The notes: generated by a model from the letters alone, not told the origin. DNA of 64,000 nucleotides from Xanthobacteraceae bacterium (GCA_022844485.1 JALHLQ010000001.1:310001-374000), one strand, 5' to 3'. Numbered from the stretch's first letter, positions 45,801 through 53,005 are shown. Numbers and translations: made by a program.

Positions 45801-48800
45801 CGGAAGCCTCCGGCTCGACCGGCGGCACGCTGCTGATCACGCCCGGCACCGGCGGCGTCGGCGCGCAGACGATCGCCTTCTTGGAAGGCGCGGTCGTCAC
45901 CTTCGAGGATTCGAGCACCGGCCCGCTGCAGGTCGTGGTCGTGAATCCGGTCACGAAACTGGCCACGCTCGAGACCGTGACCTATGATTGGGTCTCGAAC
46001 GGCTCGGGCGGCGGCACGCTCTATGGCCTGAGCACGACCTACTCGACGACGGGCAACCCCGTGTTCACGCTCGCGGTGACCAACGCCGGCGTCTACACGT
46101 TCACCGCTCTCAAGCCGCTCGCGCACAGCCTGGAGGACAATCCGGGCACCGGAACGGTCGAGACCGAATATGAAGACGACCTGACGGTGAGCTTCACCTA
46201 TACGGTGACCGACAGCGACGGCGGCACCGACAATGCGACGCTCTCGATCGTCGTCGACGACGACACGCCGGATGCGCTCAACGATTTGGCGACCGTGACG
46301 GAAGGCGGCTCGGGCACTGCCGATATCGTGTTCATCGTCGACGTGTCGGGAAGCATGGACGACACGCCTCCTTCGCCGTCTGTTCCCGGCTTCAGCGACG
46401 ACAAGATCGGGCTCGCGCGCTATTCCATGCAGCAACTGCTGACAAATCACACGGAGATCCAGAACGTTCAGTTCGTCAAGTTCTCGGACGGCGTCTCGAG
46501 TACCGTCTGGCTGAGCCGCGCGGCTGCTCTCACATACGTCAACAACGATGGGAACTGGAACGTCGGCGGCAACACCAACTACGACATCGCGCTACAGGAG
46601 GCGATCGACGAGTACGCGACGAGCACGCGGCCGCTGGGACAAGCCGATCAGACGCTGGTCTATTTCCTGTCGGACGGGGCGCCCAACGAGCCCGATGCAG
46701 CTGATGGCGGCGATAACGGCATCAATCCCGGGCCGGGCGGCCCTGCCGACGTCACGCTTGAGGAATGGGAAGCGTTCCTCACTAATCCGGCGAACGATAT
46801 CTCGCAGGTCTTCGCCATCGGCATCGGCACGGGTGGCGGCTCCGCCAGCGTCGCCAATCTGGAGCCGATCGCTTATCCCAACACCGACGCCGCGCCTCCG
46901 ATTGGAGACGAGGACAACGTCATTCTCATCGACGACGCGAACCTGACGAACCTGACGCAGACGCTCGACGATCTGCTCGCGGGTGCGACGGCCGTCACTG
47001 GCAACGTCATCGACGGGGTCGTCGACGACGCCTTCGGTGCCGACGGCGGACGGGTTCTGTCGATCACGATCGGCGCGATCACCTATGTCTGGGACGGCGC
47101 GACGACCATCGACCCAAGTTCCGGAGCCAACATCAGCGGCTCCGTCCTCAACAACATCACGACTCCGGGCAACGGCAAGCTGACGTTCAACTTCGCGACC
47201 GGCGCATGGAGCTACGCGCCGCCCACGAGCATCACCTCCGACCAGGTCGAGAATTTCGCCTACGTCATCGTCGACGGCGACGGCGACCAGGATTCGGCGA
47301 CGCTGACGATTACGGTGCAGAACGTGAATCAGGCCCCGTCGGGAGCCAACAACACGATCACCTTCAATGAGGATACGAGCTACGTCTTCACGCAGGCAGA
47401 TTTCGGTTTCACCGATCCGGACGGCAACGCCTTGCTGGCGGTCAAGATCACCTCGCTTCCGGCTGCAGGCACCCTTTTCTTTGACGCGGATGGTGCAGGC
47501 AGCAACCCGCCGGTTCCGGTGACGCTAAACCAGTTCATCAGCGCCGCAGACATTACTGCCGGCAAGCTGTTCTTCACGCCTGCGCCGAATGCGAACGGCA
47601 ACACCTACGCGAGCTTCGGTTTTGCCGTTCAGGATAATGGCGGTGCGCCCGGCGTCGATCTCGACCCCACGCCGAACACCATTACGTTCAATGTGAGCCC
47701 GGTGCCTGACGCGCCGGAAACCGTCGCCGATACCGTCATCACCAACGTCGGACCGAGCGCTTCGGTCACGATACCAGAGGCGTGGCTGCTGGCGAATGAT
47801 ACCGACGCAGACGGCAATACGCTGGACGTGACCGGCGTCGGTGGGGCCTCAGGAGGAAGCGTCTCCCACAGCGCAGGCAGCGGCAGCGGCGGCACCGTGA
47901 CATTCACGGATGACGCGACGCTCGATGGCGCGTTTACTTATCGGGCGACCGATGGAACTCCTGGGCCTCTTGCGATCGTGACGATCGACAATAACGCCAC
48001 GTCCACGACGCTGCTCGTCGGTGGCGCGGGATCGCAGATCATCATCGGCGGCTCGACTGACGATACGATCCGCGGCGGCGCCGGCGACGATTTCATAAAC
48101 GGTGGAAGCGGGACCGATCTGCTGGATTTCTCGGATGCGGCTGCAGGAATTAACTTTACGCTGGTTCAGAGCAGCAGCGACACGGTCGTCAACCTGTCTG
48201 CAGCAAACCTTGGCACCGACACCTACCGGAACATGGAAGGTGTGATCGGATCAACCCTTGCTGACACCTTGACCGGCAGCTCTTCCGCAGACACGCTCGT
48301 CGGCGGACAGGGCGCCGACTCTCTGAGTGGCCTCGGCGGCAACGACACCTACCGGTACGGGGCAGGGGATGCCGTCAGCGGGGAGAACATCGTAGAAGCG
48401 ACAAACAACGGAACTGACACGATTCGCACGACCGCCAGCGCGGACTTGAGCTCGTTGACTGTCAATGGGTCTTCGGACCTTGAAGGGGGAGGCACCAATC
48501 GAGGTATCGAGCAAATCTTGATCCAGGTTGGCACCACGGCAACCTTCAGCGGAAGCCAGTTGACCGGGAACGATATCGCGATCAACGAGTCGGCCAATAC
48601 TGGAATCACGAACCTCGTGATCAACGTCGCCTCGGGCCAAACGAACAGTTTCGCCAACCTGACTTTCGGCGCATTCACGGGCGGTGACGCGTTCGATAAC
48701 GGGGCGGACACGATAACCATCAACGGTGCAGGTGGCTCCGAAACCATCACCGGCACGGACTTCAACGACATCATCAACGGCGGCGCGGGCGCTTTGGTGG

Positions 48801-49318
48801 CGGACAGCCTGTTCGGCGGCGACGGCGACGACATTCTGTTCTGGGGCGCCAACGATCAGATCGACGGCGGATCGAATGCCAGCAACAACCTGTTGACCGC
48901 GTCGAACCGGGGCGACGTCATGGTGATGACCAATGCTACGGTCGATTTCACGGCCCTCGGCGACATCTACCAGGACATCGAAACGATCTCGATGCGAAAC
49001 AGTGACGGAGCTAGTGGCAACCTCACAATCTCGCTCAACATCACCGACGTTCTTGACATGGCTGATTCCGGGGAAGCCAATCCTTCCGGCGCCACCTTCA
49101 GCAACCAGGAGGCGCTTCGAATAGATGGCGATGTGGGCGGAGATACCGTCAATCTGGTGAATGGCGGCGGCACGTGGGTAGCGGTATCGGCGCTGGCAAT
49201 GCCGGATGCTCCATCCGGATACACGGCATATTCCTTCGAGACGTCCGGAACCACTGCCGGTGCGAACGAGACCGCCTATCTCTTCATTACGACCGGCTTG
49301 ACCGTAAATATCGTCTGA
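36860..49318 (+). CDS. Giant type I secreted adhesin 2 (LapA-like, 4152 aa, with vWA domain)
   Basis: Same first 130 residues as adhesin 1, including V-L-P-A-A-G (118-121). The body has at least a dozen DUF5801/T1SS-143-type units, each ending in a D-D-D-[GAT]-P marker (for example near residues 629, 968, 1237, 1450, 1684, 1960, 2596, 3132). A von Willebrand A domain follows at about 3152-3374 with MIDAS D-V-S-G-S-M and downstream T-N-Y-D-I-A-L and Y-F-L-S-D-G-A. Then come cadherin-like units, scattered RTX motifs (about 3717-3837 and 3966-4000) and a C-terminal end V-N-I-V. Size, vWA and RTX fit ice-binding/biofilm adhesins. The N-terminus would plug the TolC pore until cut by the LapG-like protease; this is inferred from the Lap paradigm. 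Confidence 0.88.
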   Translation: MNAPFQVAQLGSQGAKPAKIVKLQKPASGQAQTVQLAYDGSIGVDLSAITNEKITLVHVGERLIILFDNQATLTLDPFFDSTGAPLRGLNIQIGDGRFVTGQEFATLFPVTEDQSVLPAAGPGGNAQGANFRPAFVDELVGPPLNDLMPQEELPGLEFQIETRPLVEIEQEEGLPPLVQVGSLSDIVEEEQNPRSIITEGRLQISEFEPDSCSDCDTDGIEDGTDFTDSLGGTELDKDTEGDFNQTTHQVLNGSLAGLVGGGLPPYAFTIVDLTGQEVQDTTGATLKSHGDIVEFRIDAGNPTIMEGWTQGEDGCDPRLIFRLALNTDGTFDFTLFDRIDHPSLDGLTGDDLENILNIDLTPLVLVTDGAGQTLTFSDDSIAITVIDDVPEAADEHTTPVPIGSGSATIGDVLDDEDTTDDGNQGTDDVGDDGHGTQLTGQLDIAFGRDGPSEFEGTYSEDYQYGQFEIISGTNPLVFSADINDVSVVDENGDEQPFKAMYVDCDGNGSPRNVLLKWQDAPGGGGVLIGYALIDESGDAEYDADDDNQFPVFTLTVDDCGNYSFNLLAPLWHPLQSAPEEEPGPAVAAAENEVCPPDASEYEDNLRITFKYTITDFDGDQKTADFIIEVDDDTPDVYVSGSGSTHEYDFDDGTITSPVPLLNLDETVGPDEDDRDGDDTFNAAEGEEESEDSVESDPDPSNGDLDDVDPEGSPNQVYNRDPDPTGTNPIGRLATQAAEYEGDDKTDSGHVESLFFVWANPGADGLKSLTHHLAFRLDDDNQGSYYDIEENLVDFSDGVATTLQVTAPAEGGNPSEYPDESAVDYSDRAIYLFQVSETEIWGVVGNDYEEDVDGNPILNEFGFAIPTGAVALKIKLVSSDESDGDLCALIDLGHAQIVVEQYMAIDHDGDYDQFDTQLALLIGEGEGDLQLAMTPTITDGDDDSQSTFEPAIVTLIDDYDTTFVAFDDDGPRIISIGTNEEGLSAFNLNLDETIGEVSGTVEDRYNGSETESQDNDLSTPPTPSNGDLDDTGYDQPVYFTDLSAAEADENFGELSTDVDGGLSTLFGDVTVDYGTDGKGGEIRSKLSLVLTGPNSPTRIKTNLVVSETEHSPVEDYSPDSRTVWLKEDGGKIVGYIGRLANGDDDPAAEDFIAFTIEIDSNGQLLVKQYLPIDHDASDIDPLAVEPTSLFDEEVPLLAAIEGQGVGVKLTVTATDGDTDEVTGSAIVDLITSDQSIVSFDDDGPVITDGTGSVTHDETDGVQEDGGKDDWPLDMLAGGDPADQLPDIDTMFDGNSDFEDLPLPLGLAKSDAGEVAFDFGTDGPGTVSLTNASGEVFDGVSSGLYTTDGQKEIWLFADTVTPSLLWGLTVDILDDATPDDVAFAVYLDPADGTLYLVQWQAIYHDGANSPAFDGDGNDHDSIAALAAGLIHVTITDADGDTITSSASLTIEFADDGPSAPVVSANTSGSVTHDETAGVQNATPINNDPLNNGDGNDVSGSQTVTFDGASTTVAALFSSITTANGATPGNDPDVTPLDPTDPIGYARGATAIVTLSGGGFGSDGPAASGSVNYEFVLSSSTGVLSGVKTTSGTDIVLFAGADATAGLILGRVGGASGDVAFALRIDPSNGTVYVVQYLSLQHGSFPTTYDEPVSLTEGALQVKVTYTDGDSDTATSSTINVGHLVSFEDDGPTISVTADYTSDEFAALAVNLDESYLPLAPAGEDRTTSFDTPDGNGDLDDSANGPFLFGDLSQDSTLVNQHIGSLATGTGELAALFNVPNPPAFGADGPGANPVDYDFGLVLKNAQGNPLSQGQGLKTSLRVTPVPNTPLAGYTADDRTIWLFIEQGKLVGRFGIANDSTPTDPPGGFLPTPDYIALIIELENGTDIASAAGLDNAKLLVKQYAPIEHDDLTKHDESLDLLISELGGSVALTLTGSLTDGDGDKVVSTAEVALITANTTFVSIDDDGPDVSVSATVSPIAVLDETIVDESEGETVGSDGNAADDDTAFEEIDGTNPFGETTISSGTIRALFSFSAGTDGEKSRSFGLVLKNALGSAVDVGVGVETTLQVTQPAPDGNPDSDSDSSNGKFTPYANPTIFLVRVDSDTIEGRVGSATGDLALRIEIAANGAVTVQQFLAIAHDTDGAPGTAHDDSKTLGIFGGSSGGIFVSATLTDGDNDTDTEIAAVPLTVNIEDDGITADNATGTLYVDEDGLSGGADDSASGDFAVPDTDLDDNEATNIGSIESLVNIGSDGLGDAEIVVDNGAAVMVTKEAGGDIALKSDDAPVYYYWDGASHTLYGSTNVSGIDEAAKLLNAVSTAVFKVELLSDSDGLTGEYKVTLLQNVDHPDVTKEDDLSLTLTYKVYDNDGDFDTGTVTFTIDDDGIDAQDSAPVTSGVVPTPYSVPTVLDDERMNEFGIQSPDGALGDENAPPAGSGEARVSATGTLNITAGADGLESVAFTNASGAVVLKAFNELSTELSSLKWLLVDPTTRQGVQKDIAVTWHPNLDSDLSTPLPGGGTLYGKGIGDEAGIFVFRLRVEADGDYTFTLFRPLAHDLEDAPVTTSTVETEYEDNLSLLITYLAKDGDGDTDTATLTIQVDDDAPDLGTILAASIVNSPSNPNATETNALNFAPGADGWKGADLSGNTPPADLTVGGSPVKYYVSTTNPSVLIGYIGTTVPNSGPPPADTDKVFTLTVNPGASTSGEYTFTLHKPLDGETTEDVEVGGAFGAGPTSWQIITTDVNTEHLAVVSAWNTLGGGFLLANWKTGDDTGVVVDEVNGGTNGWGVDNQNFNANEILRFDFGAQVDFDEGGAYVPPAIFTGGNVSKATFDFDLFGDTDTIHWVAHYSVGGPVSGQFDVGDLPAGTGAFSSFRNVFIHSAPAGAFLNYIEFYTAENANGAGKVNLLAVSIVETTVDINLNFNVALTDGDDDAEFGTISVNVADESPVANSVTDPDILDDEAQAFGIATNDGEGTAALGDVDSPEASGSTGGTLLITPGTGGVGAQTIAFLEGAVVTFEDSSTGPLQVVVVNPVTKLATLETVTYDWVSNGSGGGTLYGLSTTYSTTGNPVFTLAVTNAGVYTFTALKPLAHSLEDNPGTGTVETEYEDDLTVSFTYTVTDSDGGTDNATLSIVVDDDTPDALNDLATVTEGGSGTADIVFIVDVSGSMDDTPPSPSVPGFSDDKIGLARYSMQQLLTNHTEIQNVQFVKFSDGVSSTVWLSRAAALTYVNNDGNWNVGGNTNYDIALQEAIDEYATSTRPLGQADQTLVYFLSDGAPNEPDAADGGDNGINPGPGGPADVTLEEWEAFLTNPANDISQVFAIGIGTGGGSASVANLEPIAYPNTDAAPPIGDEDNVILIDDANLTNLTQTLDDLLAGATAVTGNVIDGVVDDAFGADGGRVLSITIGAITYVWDGATTIDPSSGANISGSVLNNITTPGNGKLTFNFATGAWSYAPPTSITSDQVENFAYVIVDGDGDQDSATLTITVQNVNQAPSGANNTITFNEDTSYVFTQADFGFTDPDGNALLAVKITSLPAAGTLFFDADGAGSNPPVPVTLNQFISAADITAGKLFFTPAPNANGNTYASFGFAVQDNGGAPGVDLDPTPNTITFNVSPVPDAPETVADTVITNVGPSASVTIPEAWLLANDTDADGNTLDVTGVGGASGGSVSHSAGSGSGGTVTFTDDATLDGAFTYRATDGTPGPLAIVTIDNNATSTTLLVGGAGSQIIIGGSTDDTIRGGAGDDFINGGSGTDLLDFSDAAAGINFTLVQSSSDTVVNLSAANLGTDTYRNMEGVIGSTLADTLTGSSSADTLVGGQGADSLSGLGGNDTYRYGAGDAVSGENIVEATNNGTDTIRTTASADLSSLTVNGSSDLEGGGTNRGIEQILIQVGTTATFSGSQLTGNDIAINESANTGITNLVINVASGQTNSFANLTFGAFTGGDAFDNGADTITINGAGGSETITGTDFNDIINGGAGALVADSLFGGDGDDILFWGANDQIDGGSNASNNLLTASNRGDVMVMTNATVDFTALGDIYQDIETISMRNSDGASGNLTISLNITDVLDMADSGEANPSGATFSNQEALRIDGDVGGDTVNLVNGGGTWVAVSALAMPDAPSGYTAYSFETSGTTAGANETAYLFITTGLTVNIV
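46313..46985 (+). other. von Willebrand A domain within adhesin 2
   Basis: I-V-F-I-V-D-V-S-G-S-M carries the D-x-S-x-S metal-ion-dependent adhesion site; the later Thr (N-T-N-Y) and Asp (L-S-D-G-A-P) complete the metal ligands. vWA domains of RTX adhesins usually sit just before the C-terminal RTX block, as here, and bind ligands through the metal. Confidence 0.85.
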
Positions 49319-49324
49319 AGCCCC

Positions 49325-49398
49325 GTAGCCCGGTCGAAGCAGAGCGGAGACCCGGGGACCGCCGGTCCCGGATTTCGCTCCCGCTCAATCCGGGCTAC
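49325..49398. repeat. Palindromic repeat, copy 1; also probable terminator of adhesin 2
   Basis: Begins GTAGCCCGG and ends CCGGGCTAC, so the ends pair. The centre GGGACC/GGTCCC with a three-base loop forms a second strong stem. It lies directly after the adhesin 2 stop and would fold in the mRNA as a terminator-like or RNase-blocking structure. Confidence 0.7.
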
Positions 49399-49423
49399 GC
49401 GAGCCCCGCCTGGTCGAAGTCCC

Positions 49424-49499
49424 GTAGCCCGAGTCGACGCGCAGCGGAGACCCGGGGACCGGCCGGTCCCGGATTTCGCTCCCGCTCAATCCGGGCTAC
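49424..49499. repeat. Palindromic repeat, copy 2
   Basis: Same layout as the element at 49325: starts GTAGCCCG, centre GGGACC-GGCC-GGTCCC, ends CCGGGCTAC. The 3' halves of the two copies are identical over about 45 bases, so they are recent copies of one repeat family. Confidence 0.7.
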
Positions 49500-49875
49500 A
49501 TGCGTTGTGTTAATCGCTACGTTTCTCTTGCGTGCGGTCTCGACGTTGTGCTAGGAGCGACACACCTCGTCCGCTACGGGGCGCGCTCATGAGGCGCTCT
49601 AAAAGCACGAGCGGGGCGGAGGCGGAAAGCCGCGATCGGGCTTTCCGTTTTCGAGGAGCGCCGGGAGGCGCCGGGCCCTTGCGCACAAGGGCTCGCACGC
49701 CTCCGTCAATGGCGTGCGGCGGGTCCTCGCAAGATCCGCCAAAAGGGGGCCTCGCAAGCTCCCTGGGCGCCTCCCGGCGCTCCTTGCCCGCCTTCGTCCG
49801 GCGGGCGTCGTCCAAAGCCTCGGGGGCGCGCCGCCTCGCGAGGATGCCCCCGTTCGTCTTTGGATGAGATCACGC

Positions 49876-49911
49876 GTAGCCCGGATTGAGCGGCAGCGAA
49901 ATCCGGGGACA
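49876..49911. repeat. Reverse-orientation half of the palindromic repeat
   Basis: GTAGCCCGGATTGAGCGG and on to AAATCCGGGG: the reverse complement of the right halves of copies 1 and 2, with one mismatch in the central part. Confidence 0.6.
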
Positions 49912-49927
49912 TCATTCCGGGTCTTGC

Positions 49928-49978
49928 TGCGCGCGACCCCGAAAAGTGGCTTCCGGTTTTCGGATCAGGTCGCGCGCA
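49928..49978. repeat. Cruciform-type interspersed repeat (Rhizobiales-like)
   Basis: An outer perfect 11-bp stem TGCGCGCGACC/GGTCGCGCGCA encloses an inner stem CCGAAAA/TTTTCGG. The C-C-G-A-A-A-A-G-T-G-G core is reminiscent of a dispersed palindrome seen in Bradyrhizobium relatives, a recollection rather than a search result. Confidence 0.65.
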
Positions 49979-50007
49979 AATGAAACGCGGCGACCCGGGC
50001 TACATCC

Positions 50008-50832
50008 TCACGTCTCCGGCTTCGCTGCGTCGCCCGCCTTCGCCCCGTTCCCGCCCGCGCGCGGCTTTGCGATCTGGCCCACGCGGATGCGCGGGCCCGG
50101 ACGCCGCGCGTCGGAAAAGCGCGCGCGAAAATGATATGGCCCGACATGCGTGATCGTCTGGTCGGCGCCGGCCCAGATCTCGCCGCCGCATTGGCGCCAG
50201 CGGTGGCAGAACGAATAGTCGTCCGAAAGCCGCGCGCCGTCCACGGTGAGAAAGTCGAACGCGCGGATCATGCGCGCAAGGTCGCGCGAGAAGGGCGAGC
50301 CGCGCCCGCTCTGCCTGTGGCTCAGCTCGGGCATCTTTTGCAGCATCGTCTCGATGCAGTCGCGCCGGATCAGCATCAGCCCGGTGCCGCAGGCCTCGAC
50401 CTCGACGAAGCCCTTGTCGCGCCGCGCCGTCCGCCCGCGGATCGGCCGCTGGATGAACTCGTGCGCGCTGGCGATCGCGCGCTCCGCGTTCTCGCCCTGC
50501 GCCGCGAGCGCCGCCAATCGCCCAAGATCGATCTGCCGCTTCGGATAGATCACGCCGGCCAGGGGCTTGTTGAGGGCGAGCATCTGCACCACCGCCTGCG
50601 GATCGAAGCCCATGTCGGCGTCGATGAACAAAAGATGCGTCGCGTCCGTCTTGTCGAACCAGCGCGTGAGCAGATAGTTGCGGCTCTCGCAGATGTCGAA
50701 ATAGGCGACGGTGGCGAAATTCGAATCCCAGCCGCTCTTGTCGATGACCTTCTGCAGCCGCACGAGGCTCTGCACATAGGGCGCGTAGAAGACTTCGCCA
50801 TGCGCCGGCGTCGCGATGAAGATCTTCGTCAT
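50008..50832 (-). CDS. Glycosyltransferase-like protein (GT-A fold)
   Basis: 274 aa from ATG with GGGAGG nine bases upstream. N-terminal I-F-I-A-T-P-A-H-G, a strand-helix pattern, and the metal-binding D-A-D-M-G-F-D at about 72-78 suit GT-A glycosyltransferases. Later segments are A-G-V-I-Y-P-K-R, E-V-E-A-C-G-T-G-L-M-L-I-R-R and the acidic S-D-D-Y-S-F-C-H-R-W, the expected acceptor/catalytic region. The donor and acceptor are unknown. It lies downstream of the LapG-like block, so decoration of surface material is possible but not shown. Confidence 0.7.
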   Translation of the reverse strand: MTKIFIATPAHGEVFYAPYVQSLVRLQKVIDKSGWDSNFATVAYFDICESRNYLLTRWFDKTDATHLLFIDADMGFDPQAVVQMLALNKPLAGVIYPKRQIDLGRLAALAAQGENAERAIASAHEFIQRPIRGRTARRDKGFVEVEACGTGLMLIRRDCIETMLQKMPELSHRQSGRGSPFSRDLARMIRAFDFLTVDGARLSDDYSFCHRWRQCGGEIWAGADQTITHVGPYHFRARFSDARRPGPRIRVGQIAKPRAGGNGAKAGDAAKPET

Positions 50833-50898
50833 GGGTTTCCTCCCGGCGGGCCGCGTGCACGATAGCGGGTTTCTTGACGGCCGTCCGCTGCCCGCCGA

Positions 50899-51615
50899 TC
50901 AGGCCGAAGACTGCACGGCGCGCGTCATCGGCAGGTTCGGGATCACCTTCGGGGTGCGCGCCGCATAGGCCGCATAGTCCGCAAACGCGGCGCGCAGCAC
51001 GCGCTCCTCGTTGCTCATGCGCCGCAGCTGGAACATCCACTGCACGGCGACGACAAGGACGGCGCCCGGCGAAAGGCACATCAGCAGGAGGCCGACCACC
51101 GCGATCTCCTCGCAGACATAGAGCGGATGCCGCACGATGGCGTAGGGCCCGCTCGTCACCAGCCGGCGCGCCTGCGCGGTGATGCTGAAGGAGCGGCCGA
51201 GCCGCAGCAGCACCCAGGTCGACAGCAGCATTCCGGTCGCAACGAGCGCAATCGAGAGCATGCGCCATAAGGGCCCCGCCTGAACGGGCTCGAAGGCGAC
51301 CAGCGCGATGCTGAAGAACGTCCCAAGCAGCGCCGTGAGCCGCGGCTCGAGCCCTTCCGCGCTGCGCATCGGCTTCAGCCGGACGGCCGTCACCGCCAGG
51401 ATGAGAAGCAGAAACGCCAGTCCCGCGGCCTGCGCCGCGAGATCGAGCAGCCTCTCGAGGTCGATCCGCTCCGCTTCGGCGACCATGCTGCGGATGCGCA
51501 GCGCCTTGATGGTCGCGAACAGCCCAAACACGGTGATGAGCCCCGTGCGGCCGGCGAGATCGGCCAGTTCGAGGATCGTTGGCGAAGATCGGCTCCGTCC
51601 GGGTCCGGCATACAT
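50899..51615 (-). CDS. Isoprenylcysteine carboxyl methyltransferase-family membrane protein
   Basis: 238 aa with six or so transmembrane segments. The C-terminal half has the family signature: L-G-R-S-F-S-I-T, then L-V-T-S-G-P-Y-A-I-V-R-H-P-L-Y, and the end E-E-R-V-L-R-A-A-F-A-D-Y-A-A-Y. R-H-P-x-Y and E-E-x-x-L bind S-adenosylmethionine in ICMT/PEMT-like enzymes. Bacterial members methylate lipids or small molecules, with the acceptor usually unknown. It sits between the glycosyltransferase-like gene and the LapG-like gene on the same strand, 66 and 121 bp away. Confidence 0.82.
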   Translation of the reverse strand: MYAGPGRSRSSPTILELADLAGRTGLITVFGLFATIKALRIRSMVAEAERIDLERLLDLAAQAAGLAFLLLILAVTAVRLKPMRSAEGLEPRLTALLGTFFSIALVAFEPVQAGPLWRMLSIALVATGMLLSTWVLLRLGRSFSITAQARRLVTSGPYAIVRHPLYVCEEIAVVGLLLMCLSPGAVLVVAVQWMFQLRRMSNEERVLRAAFADYAAYAARTPKVIPNLPMTRAVQSSA

Positions 51616-51736
51616 GATGGGGGCCTGACAAATTTCCTTAAAGGTCCCGCATCCTTATCCGCCGGTCGTTAAGGCTCTGCTACGGCGCGCATCGCCAGCC
51701 GAAAGGGATGATCCGCTCGCCGCCCGGCGCCGGCGG

Positions 51737-52651
51737 CTAATCGGCCGCGTCCCGGCGCGGCATCAGCCCCGCATAGGGCGCGGCGAACAGCTTCACGCCG
51801 TCATGGTCGAGCGCGAACAGCGGCTGGTAGTGCTTGAGCCGCTCGTCCTCGATCAGGAGCGAGTTGAGATTGTCGAGCACGAGCCAGCGCTCGCCCTCGC
51901 GCACGGCGAGCACGGCGTGGTCCTGCCGCAGCGTCCTGTCGCGCACCAGCAGAAGGCGCATGTCGGCGGCCGGCGTTCCCGCCTCGCGCAGCGCGACATA
52001 TTTGGCGATCGCATAATCCTCGCAATCGCCGGCCGCCCCGGCGAGCGTCGCGAGCGGCGCGCTCCAGCGGTCCGCCATCCCGTGCAGCGCGGCGTCGCTC
52101 ACATAGCGGACGGCGTCATTGACGGCGCGATTGACCTCGTCATAGCGCGCGCGGCCCTCGCGCGCCTTCGCCGCCTCGACGATCGAGACGAAGCGCGCCG
52201 CGCCGGGCGCGCAGCGATCGGGCTGCGCGCGGCAGGCGGCCACGCTCGCGAGCTCGGATGTGATCTCGGCTTCGACGCCCCGCCATTTCGTCCAGAGAAT
52301 CCCCTCCGGCGCGCGGAAGGTGAACAACCCGAACGGCTCCGCGCCGTGCAGGCGGGCGGCGCGCGCCCGCGGCGCCGCATCGTTCAGCGTGTCGCTCGGG
52401 CCGAGCGAGGCGAGCCGGAGCGGCCAGTCCTCGATCGCGGCGAGCGGCCGGGCCGCGATTGCGGAATCGCGCTTGGCCAGCACCTGGTTGATGGTGAAGA
52501 AACGCACCGGCGCAGGGGCTGGCGGCAAAGCCGTCCGTTCCGCCGCGGCGCCTGCCGCGCCCGGTTTCGCGCGCGCCGTGGCCTCGCCGGCCGCGCCGGC
52601 CAGCAAGGCGACGGCAAGCAGCCCGACAAGAGTCCCGTGACGATCCGCCAT
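51737..52651 (-). CDS. LapG-like periplasmic transglutaminase-fold cysteine protease
   Basis: 304 aa from ATG 52649-52651; the frame extends upstream to a TTG but this ATG starts a clear signal peptide (L-L-A-V-A-L-L-A-G-A-A-G). Catalytic triad Cys210 in A-G-D-C-E-D-Y-A-I-A-K-Y, His245 in Q-D-H-A-V-L-A-V and Asp260 in V-L-D-N-L. The D-C-E-D cluster around the Cys corresponds to the calcium site of LapG. LapG cuts between the alanines of T/P-A-A-G in adhesin retention modules; both giant adhesins here carry P-A-A-G. No LapD receptor gene is present nearby, so control is unknown. Family DUF920/BTLCP. Confidence 0.88.
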   Translation of the reverse strand: MADRHGTLVGLLAVALLAGAAGEATARAKPGAAGAAAERTALPPAPAPVRFFTINQVLAKRDSAIAARPLAAIEDWPLRLASLGPSDTLNDAAPRARAARLHGAEPFGLFTFRAPEGILWTKWRGVEAEITSELASVAACRAQPDRCAPGAARFVSIVEAAKAREGRARYDEVNRAVNDAVRYVSDAALHGMADRWSAPLATLAGAAGDCEDYAIAKYVALREAGTPAADMRLLLVRDRTLRQDHAVLAVREGERWLVLDNLNSLLIEDERLKHYQPLFALDHDGVKLFAAPYAGLMPRRDAAD

Positions 52652-53005
52652 GTCCAACGTCCCTGTCGTCCGGGACCTTGGCGCGCGATTCCGCAGCGTC
52701 CGTCCCGGATCGTTGGGGACGAGGCTACGGGCGGCGTGCTGCAAACCGGGTTAAACGGGGCGGCAATCGGCCGCGTATCGCGCCTGCTGGTGAAGGCGCC
52801 GCGAAGCCGGGGGCGTAAACAAGAGATGAATTTGCTGAAAATGCCGATCCAAATCGATTCAAATTTGAACGATTACGCCGCGTCGCGCTGGATTCGGTAG
52901 GGTGGGGCAAAGGCGCGCTTGCGCGACGATTACGCCGCGTCGTGCGGGGGGATTCGGTAGGGTGGGCAAAGGCGCGCTTGCGCCGTGCCCACGCAAGGAG
53001 AAGAA
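52652..53005. other. Spacer between LapG-like gene and secretion operon, with tandem repeat
   Basis: 354 bp. The right part consists of a 57-bp tandem duplication (listed separately) up to the adaptor stop codon. The left part has no gene or clear promoter. Confidence 0.45.
52871..52985. repeat. Two-copy 57-bp tandem repeat
   Basis: GATTACGCCGCGTCG begins copies at 52871 and 52928; both continue to GATTCGGTAGGGTGGG and GGCGCGCTTGCGC with small differences. The G-G-T-G-G-G-C-A-A-A-G-G-C-G-C core is reminiscent of dispersed repeats in Rhizobiales. Confidence 0.65.

Larger units (their letters stand above)
49319..50007. other. Gene-free repeat cluster downstream of adhesin 2
   Basis: 689 bp without a credible gene, filled with interspersed repeats: two long palindromic elements (49325-49398 and 49424-49499), a reversed half-copy (49876-49911) and a cruciform-type element (49928-49978). 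The middle (49530-49870) is arginine/glycine-codon-rich on all frames and full of short inverted repeats such as G-C-G-C-C-G-G-G-A-G-G-C-G-C; short frames here are not believed. Confidence 0.55.

Noticed and set aside
48061-48370. CRISPR-like regular repeats at the end of adhesin 2
   Set aside because: The periodicity is 9 residues of the RTX motif in a coding frame, not direct repeats with unique spacers. No cas genes are present. No CRISPR array was seen in the window.
49530-49870. Several short open frames in the GC-rich repeat area
   Set aside because: All frames are Arg/Gly/Pro-rich, overlap each other, and coincide with inverted repeats typical of non-coding elements.
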